Positions 15,496-23,800 are shown, counted from the first letter of the stretch. The stretch is 38,668 nucleotides of DNA from Candidatus Bathyarchaeota archaeon (GCA_003151735.1 PLYI01000022.1:1-38668), one strand, 5' to 3'. The notes: generated by a model from the sequence alone, not told the origin. Numbers and translations are program-made.

Positions 15496-16478
15496 CTATC
15501 TTGTGCGCGTGTATTTTTTTGAAATTCGAGCTGTGATTTGCTCTTCAGGTACACCCGCTTCCAAAAGAACGGAAACTTCTTTTTCCATGTTTTTTCGCAG
15601 TCGCTCTACGACCGGTCTTGCTATTCGGTGGGCTTCTCTCCTTTTTCAGCTTTAGCCAAAAATTCTGGAGGTACAGCTTTTCTTAGCCCTAGTTCTATTA
15701 ACCGGTATAGAGTGCGGGGTCTGATCGCTTCGATTTCCCAACATCTTTCGCCGTATTTTTTAATATAGTCTTTTGCCCTAGAATCTTTCATGTTGACCGG
15801 GCGACTTGGGGGCCTGAAATATTTGATCTGCTCTATGGTCAAAGCTAGTCTCACGAACCTGATTCCTGTTTTTAGGTTCATTTCCTCTTCGGCCACTTTT
15901 TCGATTAAGAGTCCAGAGGGGTCAAAGTCACCAATGTAAATCACTAGTGTAACCCCTCTTACGCGAGCGCGGTCCAATGCTTTGCGGTACATACTGAGGC
16001 TTGCAAATCCCCGTAAGACCTGGATGCTTAGGCGATATTTTGCTGCAAGTTTCTCGATGAAGTTGCGGATGGAGTCCTTTTCAACCCAGATCTCAATACG
16101 TGAGTAAGGCAGAGATGGAGCAGTGAATTGCCTAGTTGGGTCGATGAATTTTTTGTGGGCCCCAAAGTTTTTTCGTCTAATCTTTGAGAGATATCGGTTC
16201 ATGCGTTTATAGAAGGTGCGTGTTGCAGGATAATCTTGTGGAAATCGTGAAACCAAAACGTAAAACAGTTGCCTAACTGTTAAACGAGAATAGCCCTTCA
16301 CAGTTTGAAGTATCCTCCAAACTAAAAGGATGTTGTCTTTTCCTTTGACTTTGTATTGTTCTCGAATAAACTTTTCAACGTTTTCTGCTGTCAATGTAGA
16401 GTCCACAATGCGTTTTTTTGTTAGCACGAGTTGCCGTTTCTTTTTGCTATGGTGCTTGGGCTCATTTGCTTCTCGCAT
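15496..16478 (-). pseudogene. Solitary Topo VI-A / Spo11-like protein (mini-A type), frameshift near 3' end
   Basis: 285 residues read in the first frame. RQLFYVLVSRFP (69-80) matches the winged-helix catalytic region, with Y73 as the possible nucleophile. A TOPRIM domain follows: WVEKDSIRNFIEKLA with E134, and YIGDFDPSG with D184 and D186. This is the layout of DNA topoisomerase VI A/Spo11, but at about 327 residues and without a B (ATPase) subunit it resembles the solitary 'mini-A' proteins known from archaeal and bacterial mobile elements. The frame breaks in a run of five A (15642-15646 on the plus strand). One more A extends it through REAHRIARPVVERLRKN and EAGVPEEQITARIS to TAG 15496. 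Cleavage activity is unproven for this group. Confidence 0.75.
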
Positions 16479-16604
16479 CCGCTTCCCGTGCGCTTAGCGT
16501 TGTCCATGATTGAATAGTTTTAGAAATTAGCTTAAAAATACCATATAATTATAATAAGGTAAAATTAAGGATCTTAGACTAAATATTGTTTAAAATTGCT
16601 CTTT

Positions 16605-16811
16605 CTAACTCACAAGATCCGAAATAACCTTATTCGTTAATGTATTAAATTGCGCAGGGTTCCTTTTCTTAAACTGTTCCAGTCGATAACGAGACCGCAT
16701 AAAAGCGTTCCAGCCTTTCTTATTCTTGTTCCGATTGCTGCAGTTACCAACAAGCAAGGACGCAATTTTACGCTTAACCCTATCAGCGTCAACCAGGGTA
16801 AGGGCCTCCAA
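16605..16811 (-). CDS. Basic hypothetical protein beside the tRNA gene
   Basis: 68 residues from TTG 16811: EALTLVDADRVKRKIASLL, then a Lys/Asn/Arg-rich centre (NCSNRNKNKKGWNAFMRSR) and an amphipathic end (FNTLTNKVISDLV). The basic charge suggests nucleic-acid binding. A TATA-like element (minus strand TTTTATAC at about 16842-16851) lies just upstream, so the mRNA may be leaderless. No known family and no strong ribosome-binding site, so moderate confidence only. Confidence 0.4.
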   Translation of the reverse strand: MEALTLVDADRVKRKIASLLVGNCSNRNKNKKGWNAFMRSRYRLEQFKKRNPAQFNTLTNKVISDLVS

Positions 16812-16860
16812 AAAAAGAAAAAGGGAAAGTATTTTTTTCAGTATAAAAGTGGATGGAGGT

Positions 16861-16937
16861 TGGCGCCGCCGAAAGGACTCGAACCTTTGACCTACTGATT
16901 AACAGTCAGTCGCACTACCGGGCTATGCAACGGCGGC
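16861..16937 (-). tRNA. tRNA-Asn (GTT), CCA encoded
   Basis: Folded by eye from the minus strand: acceptor stem GCCGCCG (16937-16931) with CGGCGGC (16871-16865), D arm closed by GCA/TGC, anticodon stem ACTGA/TCAGT around loop CTGTTAA (anticodon GTT), 5-base variable loop, T arm AAAGG-TTCGAGT-CCTTT, discriminator G at 16864, then CCA at 16863-16861 in the genome. All stems pair perfectly, 74 nt without CCA and no intron. It reads codons AAC and AAT. tRNA genes are common integration sites, but I see no repeated 3' portion elsewhere in the window. Confidence 0.95.
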
Positions 16938-17005
16938 AAACCGTTTGTTCTTCTGCCTCTTTCAGTTTCATTAAACTATTTAAGTTTAGTCGTTTCAAAA
17001 CGGGT

Positions 17006-18469
17006 TTATTCTATTTGCCGCACTTTATACTTTGCCAACGCGGAGAAGCCTTTGTAGAATTCCTTCATGATGAGGCTGTACCATTTGCCCGAGAAAGACC
17101 AGTCGAGCAGGTTGTCAACCCAGTAAAAGTCGTGTTCAGCACACCGGACAAGCAGCTGCTTATGCAGCGCACTAAGTGTGGTTTCTTCAAACCAGCCTTC
17201 GTTTTGAAGCTTTCCCAAAGGAACAAAAAACAACGGTACAATCAAGCTCCGCATGTCTTTGAGGTCATCGACCAAATCCATTGTTTTAATGACGTCTTCC
17301 TCGCGTTCATCCGGCAGCCCAACAATCAATGTGCACGCAGGAACCAGCTTGTTATCATGCATCAAACCCATTCCTTCTACAACAACGTCATGCCAATCCT
17401 CAGCCCGAAAAGGATGAGCTTTTGCTGGCATAATTTTTTTCGCTATCTCACCCGAACCTGTCTCTATGCCCACCTCGGCACCCCACCAAGTCTGCTTCTG
17501 CAAAATAAGCTCCGAAACCTTCGAGAACAACTTCGGCGACGAAGCCACCGCAGCCAAAGAACAGTGACTCCAACTTAAACCGTCAACCTTTTTCATAACC
17601 AACTCATGCAACGCTAGAAGTTTCTCGTCATTTGGTATAGTGTTCTTTGAACCATACAGCATGACGTCTTCCGAATGAAGGCAGGTACCAGGTACCTTGC
17701 CTGAAGACAAATTAACATCCAATTCGCGGTTAACCTTATCAATTGGATACCATCGAAGCGGTCTCAAAGTAACATTGCAGAATTGGCAGCCACGGCAGCA
17801 ACCTCTCCCAATCTCAATTAAACCGTTAATAGAGGGTTGAACGATGTCGGGGATTTCTTCTAAACTGGGAACTTCGCCGACGCCGACTTCATAATGACGG
17901 GGAATTTCTTGACCTTCAATGGCTGCCTTGAAGAGTTTCCCAACCACGTTTTCTCCCTCACCTTCCAGAACGCAGTCAATGTCCAAGTCCTTAACTGATT
18001 TTTCACGATACTTAAACTGCCATGCTCCCGGACCGCCCACAATGACTTTTAACCCGTTCTGTTTTGCTTTCTTGATTGCTGGACTTTTCAGTAAAGCTCG
18101 AAAATGCTTTGCAAGGTATGGCTCTTTTTTGAAGATAGATGCAAGAGTTGTGGATGCTGGACCTAAACCAAACGGGTCCATAGCATGAATGCCTAAAACT
18201 TTTGCATCTTTCAGGGCATTTCCAAGATGGTTTGGGCTTACTGTCTCCACCTTGAATCCTTCTTTTAGAAGTTGAGCCTCAGTTTTTCTCAATCCATAGG
18301 GAGCGGTCCACGGTTGTCCTTTGCTTGTTTTTAGTGGCGGAAAAAAGAGATAGCTGTAGAGCCATTCTGGAATAAAGTTTGGGGGGGCACACGTGCCGAA
18401 ACCTAGAAATTCGTTACGATGATAATTGCTCATTAATGTCCGGTCTGCGGTCAAAAGCACATCTGCCAT
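17006..18469 (-). CDS. B12-binding-type radical SAM protein
   Basis: 487 residues. The N-terminal half has a cobalamin-binding/Rossmann-like pattern (VLGIHAMDPFGLGPAST, LKVIVGGPGAWQFKY, CVLEGEGENVVGKLF). The radical SAM core starts at GRGCCRGCQFC with the [4Fe-4S] cysteines C224, C228 and C231 (Cx3Cx2C). It is followed by HSEDVMLYGSKN, the GIETGSG motif and TLIVGLPDEREEDV. Such COG1032 proteins carry out methylations or rearrangements using SAM; the substrate is unknown. The start ATG 18469 has a strong GGAGG site. A coding frame ends inside its first codons (18451), so it was probably the second gene of an operon whose first gene is now truncated. Confidence 0.9.
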   Translation of the reverse strand: MADVLLTADRTLMSNYHRNEFLGFGTCAPPNFIPEWLYSYLFFPPLKTSKGQPWTAPYGLRKTEAQLLKEGFKVETVSPNHLGNALKDAKVLGIHAMDPFGLGPASTTLASIFKKEPYLAKHFRALLKSPAIKKAKQNGLKVIVGGPGAWQFKYREKSVKDLDIDCVLEGEGENVVGKLFKAAIEGQEIPRHYEVGVGEVPSLEEIPDIVQPSINGLIEIGRGCCRGCQFCNVTLRPLRWYPIDKVNRELDVNLSSGKVPGTCLHSEDVMLYGSKNTIPNDEKLLALHELVMKKVDGLSWSHCSLAAVASSPKLFSKVSELILQKQTWWGAEVGIETGSGEIAKKIMPAKAHPFRAEDWHDVVVEGMGLMHDNKLVPACTLIVGLPDEREEDVIKTMDLVDDLKDMRSLIVPLFFVPLGKLQNEGWFEETTLSALHKQLLVRCAEHDFYWVDNLLDWSFSGKWYSLIMKEFYKGFSALAKYKVRQIE

Positions 18470-18678
18470 TTACTTTCCTCCTTAAGCCCGCCCTTTAAAA
18501 CGGCTTTTTCACTAGTAATCCAGTCAGTCAAAGCACGATATAACTTTATTGATTGCTTGTTTGCTTGATAAGCAGACCCCTGACCCAGTCGGCTTTTTGG
18601 TGAAAAAGGCGGTGTCAACTGTTTTATGTCAATGTTACCTGAGGTTGTTTTTACATCAAGTTTGAGTGTTTTTTCGTT
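18451..18678 (-). pseudogene. C-terminal remnant of the gene upstream of the radical SAM gene
   Basis: A 75-codon frame without a start, directly after an in-frame TAA (18681-18679), reads KTTSGNIDIKQLTPPF, then SPKSRLGQGSAYQANKQ, SIKLYRALTDWITSEKA and KGGLKEESK. It ends at TGA 18451, 19 bases inside the radical SAM gene, the overlap typical of a coupled operon. The sequence looks genuinely coding. The upstream boundary lies about 100 bases from the integrase start at 18777, so arrival of the element may have removed the rest. Function unknown. Confidence 0.45.
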
Positions 18679-18776
18679 TTACTAGAAAAATGTATATCGA
18701 GGTATAGGTCAGCGTAAGCTTACTGGAATACCAAATATTAATTAGTTCCAAACACATCTACAACATAGGCGATAAT

Positions 18777-20132
18777 GTGACGAGACGGCAAGGGGAACGG
18801 GGCAAACAAGGCAACTTAGTAGGCTCAGAGCTCTTAGTTTATGAATCCGTCAAGAAATGGATTAGCAGCCTCGAAAAGTCAGCTGTAAGCAAAGGAAAAC
18901 TATTCACTGCCAAAGCAAAAACACAAAAACTAGGACGAATGATGGAGTAGACTAAAGACGGCGAAATAAACCCTGACTTCCTACTTCAAGAAGCAAAAAA
19001 CAACATCGAAGACGCAGGGACCAGACTTCAAGATTATTTTCAAGCAAAACTAAAAGGCGGCGTCGAATGGAACTCAAGCGTAACAGCCCTTTGTTTCTTA
19101 AGAGGATTCTATTCACATAACGACATTTTATTTCCGAAATGGATGAGGGTGCCAAAACGCCATATCTCAACAGTGAAAAAGACCGATGGTAAAATAGAGA
19201 TTTATGGTTACAATGAAGAATCAGACGAAACCATATTTCGAAACGGCTTACTACAGCACTTCTTTGACAACCTCAACTTCCGGGACCAAACCATTGGCCT
19301 AAGCATCTTTTCATCAGGGGCAGACGCAGCCGACATTTTGAATTTAAAAATCGGGTTCGTGAAAGACGCCAGGGGCAACTTATCAACTGCAAAACGCTTC
19401 TTTCTACACGATAACCGACTGAAAGACGGTATTGCGTTTAAGACTTTTTTCAGTACCGAAGCCACAGAATATATTAGACGATACGTTCAGCAAGAACGAA
19501 GCAACGTAAAGAATGACGAATACCTATTTGTAAAAGAAGACGGCAAACAGATCCCCGTTCACGCTTTAACAATGAATTTTCGCACAGCCGCCGAGAAAAT
19601 GGGCTACATTGTAAATGAGGAAACTAACCCGTTCCGCCCTAAAAGATTCCGCTCTCTATTCCGTACTGCTTGCGGAATCGTAAACGTTGACGCGGGATTC
19701 GTACAAGCTTTTATGGGCCACGCAAGCGATATGTCAGCTACTTACCTCGAAAAATCAGATGGGCTTTTTCTGAAAGAATACATCAAAGTTGAACCATACG
19801 TTACGGTTTACGGCGTAGACAAATCCCAGATTATAACGGTTAACGAAAACGTCGATGAACTAAAACAAGAACTTGAAACGCTTAAAGAAGAATTATCTGA
19901 TTTAAGAACGGTTGTTACTCCATTAATAGGCATAGCTGAAAAGCAACTTAGAGTTTATACACGCGCTCGGGATCTGCACGCAGAGACGGCGCCGAAACTT
20001 GAAGCTAAAGGTTCGCCGCTTGCAAAGGAATCCAGGGAAGCCGAACAAAACATGGCAGCGGAAGCCGATAAACTCGAAAAACAACTCGCGCAAGCAAAAC
20101 AAATACTCAACAAAAAACAAAAACAGGCTTAA
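18777..20132 (+). pseudogene. Archaeal tyrosine recombinase/integrase with in-frame TAG
   Basis: One frame of 451 codons from GTG 18777 is broken only by TAG at codon 58 (18948-18950), where MME-TAG-TKDGE probably replaced a Trp (TGG). N-terminal core-binding helices (LQDYFQAKL, LCFLRGFYSHND) precede the catalytic part: FSSGADAADILNLK, RPKRFRSLFRTACG, FMGHASDMSATYLEK. The last contains His and the nucleophile Tyr. In the first box the position usually held by catalytic Arg reads Asp, which may be a family trait. A coiled coil (ELKQELETLKEELSD) and a charged tail follow. It would integrate or excise the element stretching right of it. If TAG is a true stop, reinitiation could at best give the shorter 19143-20132 product. 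Confidence 0.75.
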
Positions 20133-20135
20133 ACC

Positions 20136-20638
20136 ATGAAGACGACGTTACCTATGCGAAACGAGTTATTAGTTTAGGTGTTCTTAGAGGTAATCCTGAT
20201 ATTTGGTTTAATGAGTTGAAAAAGAAAACAGGACTAAGACCCAATACGCTCACTAATGTCCTAAAACGTTTGCAAGATGATAATCGTATTTCCATGAAAA
20301 AACAAGGCATAAAAAGCCTATATTCTTCTACTGACAAAGGACTTATTTTTCTGAATAAAGCCACCAGAAAGCAAGCTACCTATTTTACTCAACAACAATT
20401 GGATCGAGGTTCGGCGATCATTGCTCAAAATTTTGTATGGAAAGGAGAAATTTTTAAGTGGCAATGTCCAAACCATCAAAAACAATGTTTGTACTATAGG
20501 CTTTCTGATTTTGGCGTTGCTGTCAGATGTGATAAAGATAATTGTAATCAAGACATTTTTTTCAGATTGCGTAGTTGGCCGTTATGGTTTAAGCCTGTTT
20601 TGAAGGATAAGAATATTACAGCATGGTTAAATGGGTAG
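20136..20638 (+). pseudogene. Winged-helix regulator with C-terminal zinc ribbon, frameshift at codon 2
   Basis: The coding frame reads DDVTYAKRVISLGVLRG, then NPDIWFNELKKKTG, LRPNTLTNVLKRLQDD and SLYSSTDKGLIFL, a typical winged helix-turn-helix. The C-terminal part carries QCPNHQKQC and RCDKDNCNQD, a plausible zinc site. No start codon exists in this frame, but ATG 20136, four bases after the integrase stop, enters it if the AA at 20139-20140 had one more A (MKDDVTYAKR). Otherwise the first usable start is ATG 20216, inside the DNA-binding helices. Probably the element's transcriptional regulator, cotranscribed with the integrase. Confidence 0.65.
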
Positions 20639-20716
20639 TTCACTTTTTCCATTAAAATTCCGAATGTATTGGGCAATCTATACCTTTAGGATAGCTACTT
20701 AGCGAGAAAAAAATAA

Positions 20717-20941
20717 ATGATTAATCAAAAAAACGGAAGTTTCAATTTCGTAGATTCTAAAAAATTAAACCTCCTTGAACCTCTCTTGTTTGAAGCACAT
20801 GTATTGAAAGGATAAACCGACGAACTCGACCGCATCAAAAAATTCATTCTTGAAGAAACAAATGTCCGGTTAGTCTTTCAAACACGCAGCGAACGTTACC
20901 TAAGAATCGTTCCTGGTAATGCTGAAAACACAGGTATCTAA
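20717..20941 (+). pseudogene. Small protein interrupted by TAA
   Basis: ATG 20717 starts 32 codons ending EPLLFEAHVLKG and TAA (20813-20815). The same frame continues as TDELDRIKKFILEETN, then VRLVFQTRSERYLRIV to TAA 20939, twelve bases before the primase ATG. The second part is strongly coding-like but has no ATG, GTG or TTG start after the TAA. AAAGGA just before the stop resembles a ribosome-binding site, so two separate products are conceivable only with a rare start codon. More likely one 74-residue protein with a nonsense mutation. Confidence 0.4.
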
Positions 20942-20952
20942 GGGATGCAACC

Positions 20953-21723
20953 ATGACCGAGACAGAACAAATACAACAAGCCGTAACTAACAGCACAGCC
21001 ACACCAACCATTGAAAACACTTTCAACGAAGAAGACGCACGACTGTTCTACAAGTGGTTAAGCCATGAACCCAACGAATTGACTGAGATAAGAGTTATTG
21101 AGTGGAACACTGATAAAAAAGACTCTTTATCAACAGCTTTACACGTTAACAACGAAGAGGATTTTATCAAAGTTTGCGAAGAATGGAACGGCAAACGCCA
21201 AGTTTACGCTGGAATAAACCCCAGATATATAGAAAACGGCACTAAAGCGGAACATGTCAAAAGAGTTACTGGTTTTCCCTTTGACATTGATGGCCCAACA
21301 CCTGATAAGCGACACCAAGCAGCAACAGACTTAGAGGTCAAAGTGGCTGAAAACTGGAAAGACAATTTAGTAAGCGCAATAAAACAAAATTTTGGACTAG
21401 ACCTTTACGTAGATTTCTCTGGAAACGGCTATCGCGTTTGTTTACCCTGCGATATCCAAGTTACCGACCAAAAAGAGGTAGATGTAAAGCTAAAGCTGTT
21501 TTTTGCAGAGTACAAAGAAAAACTCAAGCTACCAGACTTCGACAACATAAGCGACTTGCCAAGAATAATTAAAGTTCCCGGCGTTTGGAGCCTAAAAGGA
21601 AACCCAACAGAACAAAGACCACACAGACAAGCTCATTTAATCCATCTTGGAGACACAACGCCCGAAGCAATCAAAAAAGTAAACGATTATATACTCAGCT
21701 TAAAAGTACCTGAAAATAAATAA
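20953..21723 (+). CDS. Primase-polymerase-like (AEP) protein, replication gene of the element
   Basis: 256 residues, ATG 20953 with AAGGGATG upstream. The motif order is that of archaeo-eukaryotic primases: GFPFDIDGPTPDK gives the metal-binding D-x-D, VDFSGNGYRVCLP is the following strand-turn motif, and LPRIIKVPGVWSLKGNP supplies the conserved basic segment near the end of the catalytic core. No helicase or zinc domain is attached, so it is shorter than most plasmid PrimPols (which often exceed 300 residues). By family it would make primers or extend DNA on the element. Its place after integrase and regulator genes supports an integrated plasmid or virus. The AEP call is by motif reading and should be tested by structure comparison. 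Confidence 0.6.
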   Translation: MTETEQIQQAVTNSTATPTIENTFNEEDARLFYKWLSHEPNELTEIRVIEWNTDKKDSLSTALHVNNEEDFIKVCEEWNGKRQVYAGINPRYIENGTKAEHVKRVTGFPFDIDGPTPDKRHQAATDLEVKVAENWKDNLVSAIKQNFGLDLYVDFSGNGYRVCLPCDIQVTDQKEVDVKLKLFFAEYKEKLKLPDFDNISDLPRIIKVPGVWSLKGNPTEQRPHRQAHLIHLGDTTPEAIKKVNDYILSLKVPENK

Positions 21724-21921
21724 GTAACTCTTCTCTCTGTCCTCTTCAATGGTCAAGCCGTGCTTTTTTGCGTATACATCTATTTCTTTTTTGTTATAAT
21801 CACACTTGATTTGAATCTGGAAATTAGTAGGGCTTCTTTTTCCAATGGACACATAAGACGGGTCAACTAAATTATTAGCAACTAACTCTTTTAACATAGC
21901 CATAGCTTGAAGTCTATCCAA
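21700..21921 (-). CDS. Small alpha/beta protein, paralogue of 22963-23175
   Basis: 73 residues: AMAMLKELVANNLVDPSYV, then IGKRSPTNFQIQIKCDYN and KKEIDVYAKKHGLTI. It aligns without gaps over most of its length with the protein encoded at 22963-23175 (MLKELVANN / LLSEFSANQ; IQIKCDYNKKEI / LQIRGDYNRQSI). A TATA-like TTTTAAATTATG lies about 35-45 bases upstream and GGGGGAACC serves as a ribosome-binding site. It converges on the primase-like gene with a 24-base overlap. Unknown function; possibly nucleic-acid or protein binding. Confidence 0.6.
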   Translation of the reverse strand: MDRLQAMAMLKELVANNLVDPSYVSIGKRSPTNFQIQIKCDYNKKEIDVYAKKHGLTIEEDREKSYLFIFRYF

Positions 21922-22099
21922 CAGGTTCCCCCCACTATTTTTGAGCGTACATAATTTAAAACTCTTTTGGATTTTTTCTATAAACTACTTGAAAACTGGA
22001 TTTAGCTGAAATGCAAAAAAATGTCCTATGTTGTGACAACTAAACTTCTTATAGTTGCCCCGTTGTGGAAGTGTAGCTAACTTTTAAAAGGTCTCTTGC

Positions 22100-22225
22100 A
22101 TGGCTGTTTGTCCAAAATGTGGAAATATGGTTGCTATACCCGATAAAAAAATGGAGAATTTTATGTTCTATTTGGCTTCTTTTACTTGCTCTAAATGCGG
22201 AAATACTTTCAAGATTGGGTATTAA
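22100..22225 (+). CDS. Zinc-ribbon micro-protein, 41 aa
   Basis: ATG 22100: MAVCPKCGNMVAIP, a short amphipathic linker, then FTCSKCGNTFKIGY and TAA. Two CxxC knuckles (C4/C7 and C30/C33) form a classic rubredoxin-like zinc site; nothing else is present. A weak TATA-like CTTATAG lies about 50 bases upstream. Such ribbons usually bind nucleic acid or a protein partner. Confidence 0.65.
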   Translation: MAVCPKCGNMVAIPDKKMENFMFYLASFTCSKCGNTFKIGY

Positions 22226-22287
22226 AGGTTACTTTGAGGTTTTAAAAAAGAAAAGGGGGGGTATCCCGTTCCTTATTGGCTTGCTAA

Positions 22288-22557
22288 TTATTCAAGGGCT
22301 GGGTAAAGATTAAATATTTTTTTCCAGTCTGGACCTTCTCGTCCTTCGAAGTCAGCATTCAGTTTTTCTACAATGTCGTTTTCTATCAAAGTTAACTCGT
22401 TTGTGTTTTGAAAAGGGGCCATAGCGCTGTAGTAGTCAACGATGTTTTTGGGGAGGTTGAGGGTTACTTTTTCATAGACTATTTCGTTTTCAACAAACTG
22501 CGTGGGGGCTAATTTTTTTTCGGTTTGATTCAACATTTTCTTTCTCGCTCCAATCAT
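22288..22557 (-). CDS. RHH-type small protein
   Basis: 89 residues from ATG 22557 (alternative ATG 22536, with GGAG 11 bases upstream). After a polar N-terminus, VYEKVTLNLPKNIVDYYSA starts a strand-helix-helix pattern, with a second helix TNELTLIENDIVEKLNADF, resembling ribbon-helix-helix regulators. The tail is EGREGPDWKKIF. TATA-like CTTATATATTAC lies at about 22590-22600 on this strand. It is divergent from the RHH gene at 22667, and the two may share regulation. Confidence 0.5.
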   Translation of the reverse strand: MIGARKKMLNQTEKKLAPTQFVENEIVYEKVTLNLPKNIVDYYSAMAPFQNTNELTLIENDIVEKLNADFEGREGPDWKKIFNLYPALE

Positions 22558-22666
22558 TTTAAGGTAGCTATTTATCTTACTTTGGCATACTAAGTAATAT
22601 ATAAGATTTGGCATTAGCATAAGGTGGGAAATAACCTTAAAAGATAATACCTCTGAATTAAATACC

Positions 22667-22825
22667 GTGCGAGCGAAAAAAGTTAAAATCAGCATTTCCT
22701 TAGACTCGGGTCTTGTCGATTGGATAGATAAGGAAGTTGACAAGTTTACTTTTCAAAATCGAAGCGATGGGTTGGAAAAAGCAGTTGTGAAATTGAAGGC
22801 TGAACTGGAAAAACAGAAAACTTAG
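22667..22825 (+). CDS. CopG-like ribbon-helix-helix repressor
   Basis: 52 residues from GTG 22667: RAKKVKISISLDSGLVDWI, then DKEVDKFTFQNRSDGL, followed by EKAVVKLKAELEKQKT. This is a complete RHH fold: one basic strand, a helix, an N-R-S turn and a second helix. It binds DNA as a dimer through the strand pair. It resembles the protein encoded at 38492-38665, including the shared EKQKT end, so it is a likely regulator of the element or cassette. Confidence 0.7.
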   Translation: MRAKKVKISISLDSGLVDWIDKEVDKFTFQNRSDGLEKAVVKLKAELEKQKT

Positions 22826-22962
22826 TAGTATTAATCGTCTCTATTGCTATTTTTGAAAGTGGGAAAATCAGATATAATCAGACAAACCGATGAAGTTACC
22901 AGAACAGAATGGCAAAAGCATATTAGTGTTGTACATTCACAATGGGCTTGAAGAGAGAACAT

Positions 22963-23175
22963 ATGAATAGGAGAGAGGCGATAGCCCTATTGAGCGAATT
23001 TAGCGCTAACCAATTTCTAAACCCCAATCTAGTTCTTCTTGAAAAAAGAGAACCAGATAGATACAGATTACAGATTAGAGGCGATTATAACCGTCAATCA
23101 ATCGTAGCATGTCTAAGGAAAAAACACTTGTCATCCGAAATGAGCAACGATTACTTAATTGTTTTCAAACCATAG
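22963..23175 (+). CDS. Small alpha/beta protein, paralogue of 21700-21921
   Basis: 70 residues: NRREAIALLSEFSANQFL, then NPNLVLLEKREPDRYR, LQIRGDYNRQSIVA and ending DYLIVFKP. ATG 22963 was chosen over 22942 because it aligns with the start of the paralogue. The C-terminal FKP end corresponds to FRYF there. It converges with the gene at 23151 with a 25-base overlap. No known domain. Confidence 0.55.
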   Translation: MNRREAIALLSEFSANQFLNPNLVLLEKREPDRYRLQIRGDYNRQSIVACLRKKHLSSEMSNDYLIVFKP

Positions 23176-23435
23176 AGATACAGAAAACTTAAGCTTCCTT
23201 TGATTTCGCGTGCTCGACTGGGACAAAGTTGATTGAAACGTATTTTTATGTCTCTTTTGTTCGCGCAACCGTCGAAATCGTCTAAAATTAGACCAAGGTT
23301 GAAAACGTCAATGTTTTCGCCTGAAATGTCGTCTTTGATATCTAAAGCATTGTTAATTTGTTCTTTTGAGTAAAAACGGGTTTTTGGGAAGCCCAACACG
23401 TATATTACCTTCTTACTTATTTGGGTTAGTTTCAT
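23151..23435 (-). CDS. Cassette A: YSKEQIN-type protein, paralogue of 36727-37020
   Basis: 94 residues, ATG 23435 preceded by GGAAG. The stretch FYSKEQINNALDI, then NIDVFNLGLILDDFDGC and RDIKIRFNQ, aligns with YTKEQINDILNL, ITIDVFNLYG and TDVKQAFNEA of the cassette B protein. The shared parts are an N-terminal helix that may position a helix-turn-helix-like unit and a central strand (IDVFNL). It is the last gene of the leftward cassette A operon. Function unknown. Confidence 0.6.
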   Translation of the reverse strand: MKLTQISKKVIYVLGFPKTRFYSKEQINNALDIKDDISGENIDVFNLGLILDDFDGCANKRDIKIRFNQLCPSRAREIKGSLSFLYLYGLKTIK

Positions 23436-23458
23436 CGTCTTCCAGCAGAAGACGGCCC

Positions 23459-23761
23459 TTACAAGAATAAGTAAGCACCCAACAACAAATAAAATATTGC
23501 CAATGGAACAAACAAAACACTAAGCGCAGACTCAAACAAAAAAATAATGCCTGAAATCACCATTAAGGCGCCTAAAACTTTGAACTTTATTTTTAGTTTG
23601 CTAATTTCGCCTGTAGACGTTTCAACGTCCTCGTTTAAGTCTTCCTGGGTCTTTTTTGTCAGCTGGTTAAAAAATAAAAGATTGCATTTTTGGCAATAGT
23701 AATCTTTACCATGACGTTCAACTGTTGAGTTGCAGTTTGGGCATAATTTGTTTTTACTCAA
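23459..23761 (-). CDS. Cassette A: zinc ribbon with two membrane helices
   Basis: 100 residues from TTG 23761: LCPNCNSTVERHGKDYYCQKC forms one zinc site (C7/C10 and C23/C26), then an acidic linker, then two membrane helices at the C-terminus (FKVLGALMVISGIIFLF, LFVPLAIFYLLLGAYLFL). The ribbon would face the cytoplasm. Such proteins are frequent in archaea and usually unassigned. It lies between the 49-aa Cys-rich gene and the YSKEQIN gene of the cassette. Confidence 0.6.
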   Translation of the reverse strand: MSKNKLCPNCNSTVERHGKDYYCQKCNLLFFNQLTKKTQEDLNEDVETSTGEISKLKIKFKVLGALMVISGIIFLFESALSVLFVPLAIFYLLLGAYLFL

Positions 23762-23800
23762 ATTAATCGCTTACTTTTACTTCTTTAACATAGTTCCTTT

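Noticed and set aside
16853..17578. Open frame of 241 codons on the plus strand over the radical SAM gene and tRNA
   Set aside because: It runs antisense through the tRNA-Asn and through the conserved C-terminal half of the radical SAM protein, and its composition is not protein-like.
18948..18950. TAG in the integrase as a pyrrolysine codon
   Set aside because: TAG ends ordinary intact genes here (porA, the RHH gene ending at 22825), and no pyl genes are in the window.
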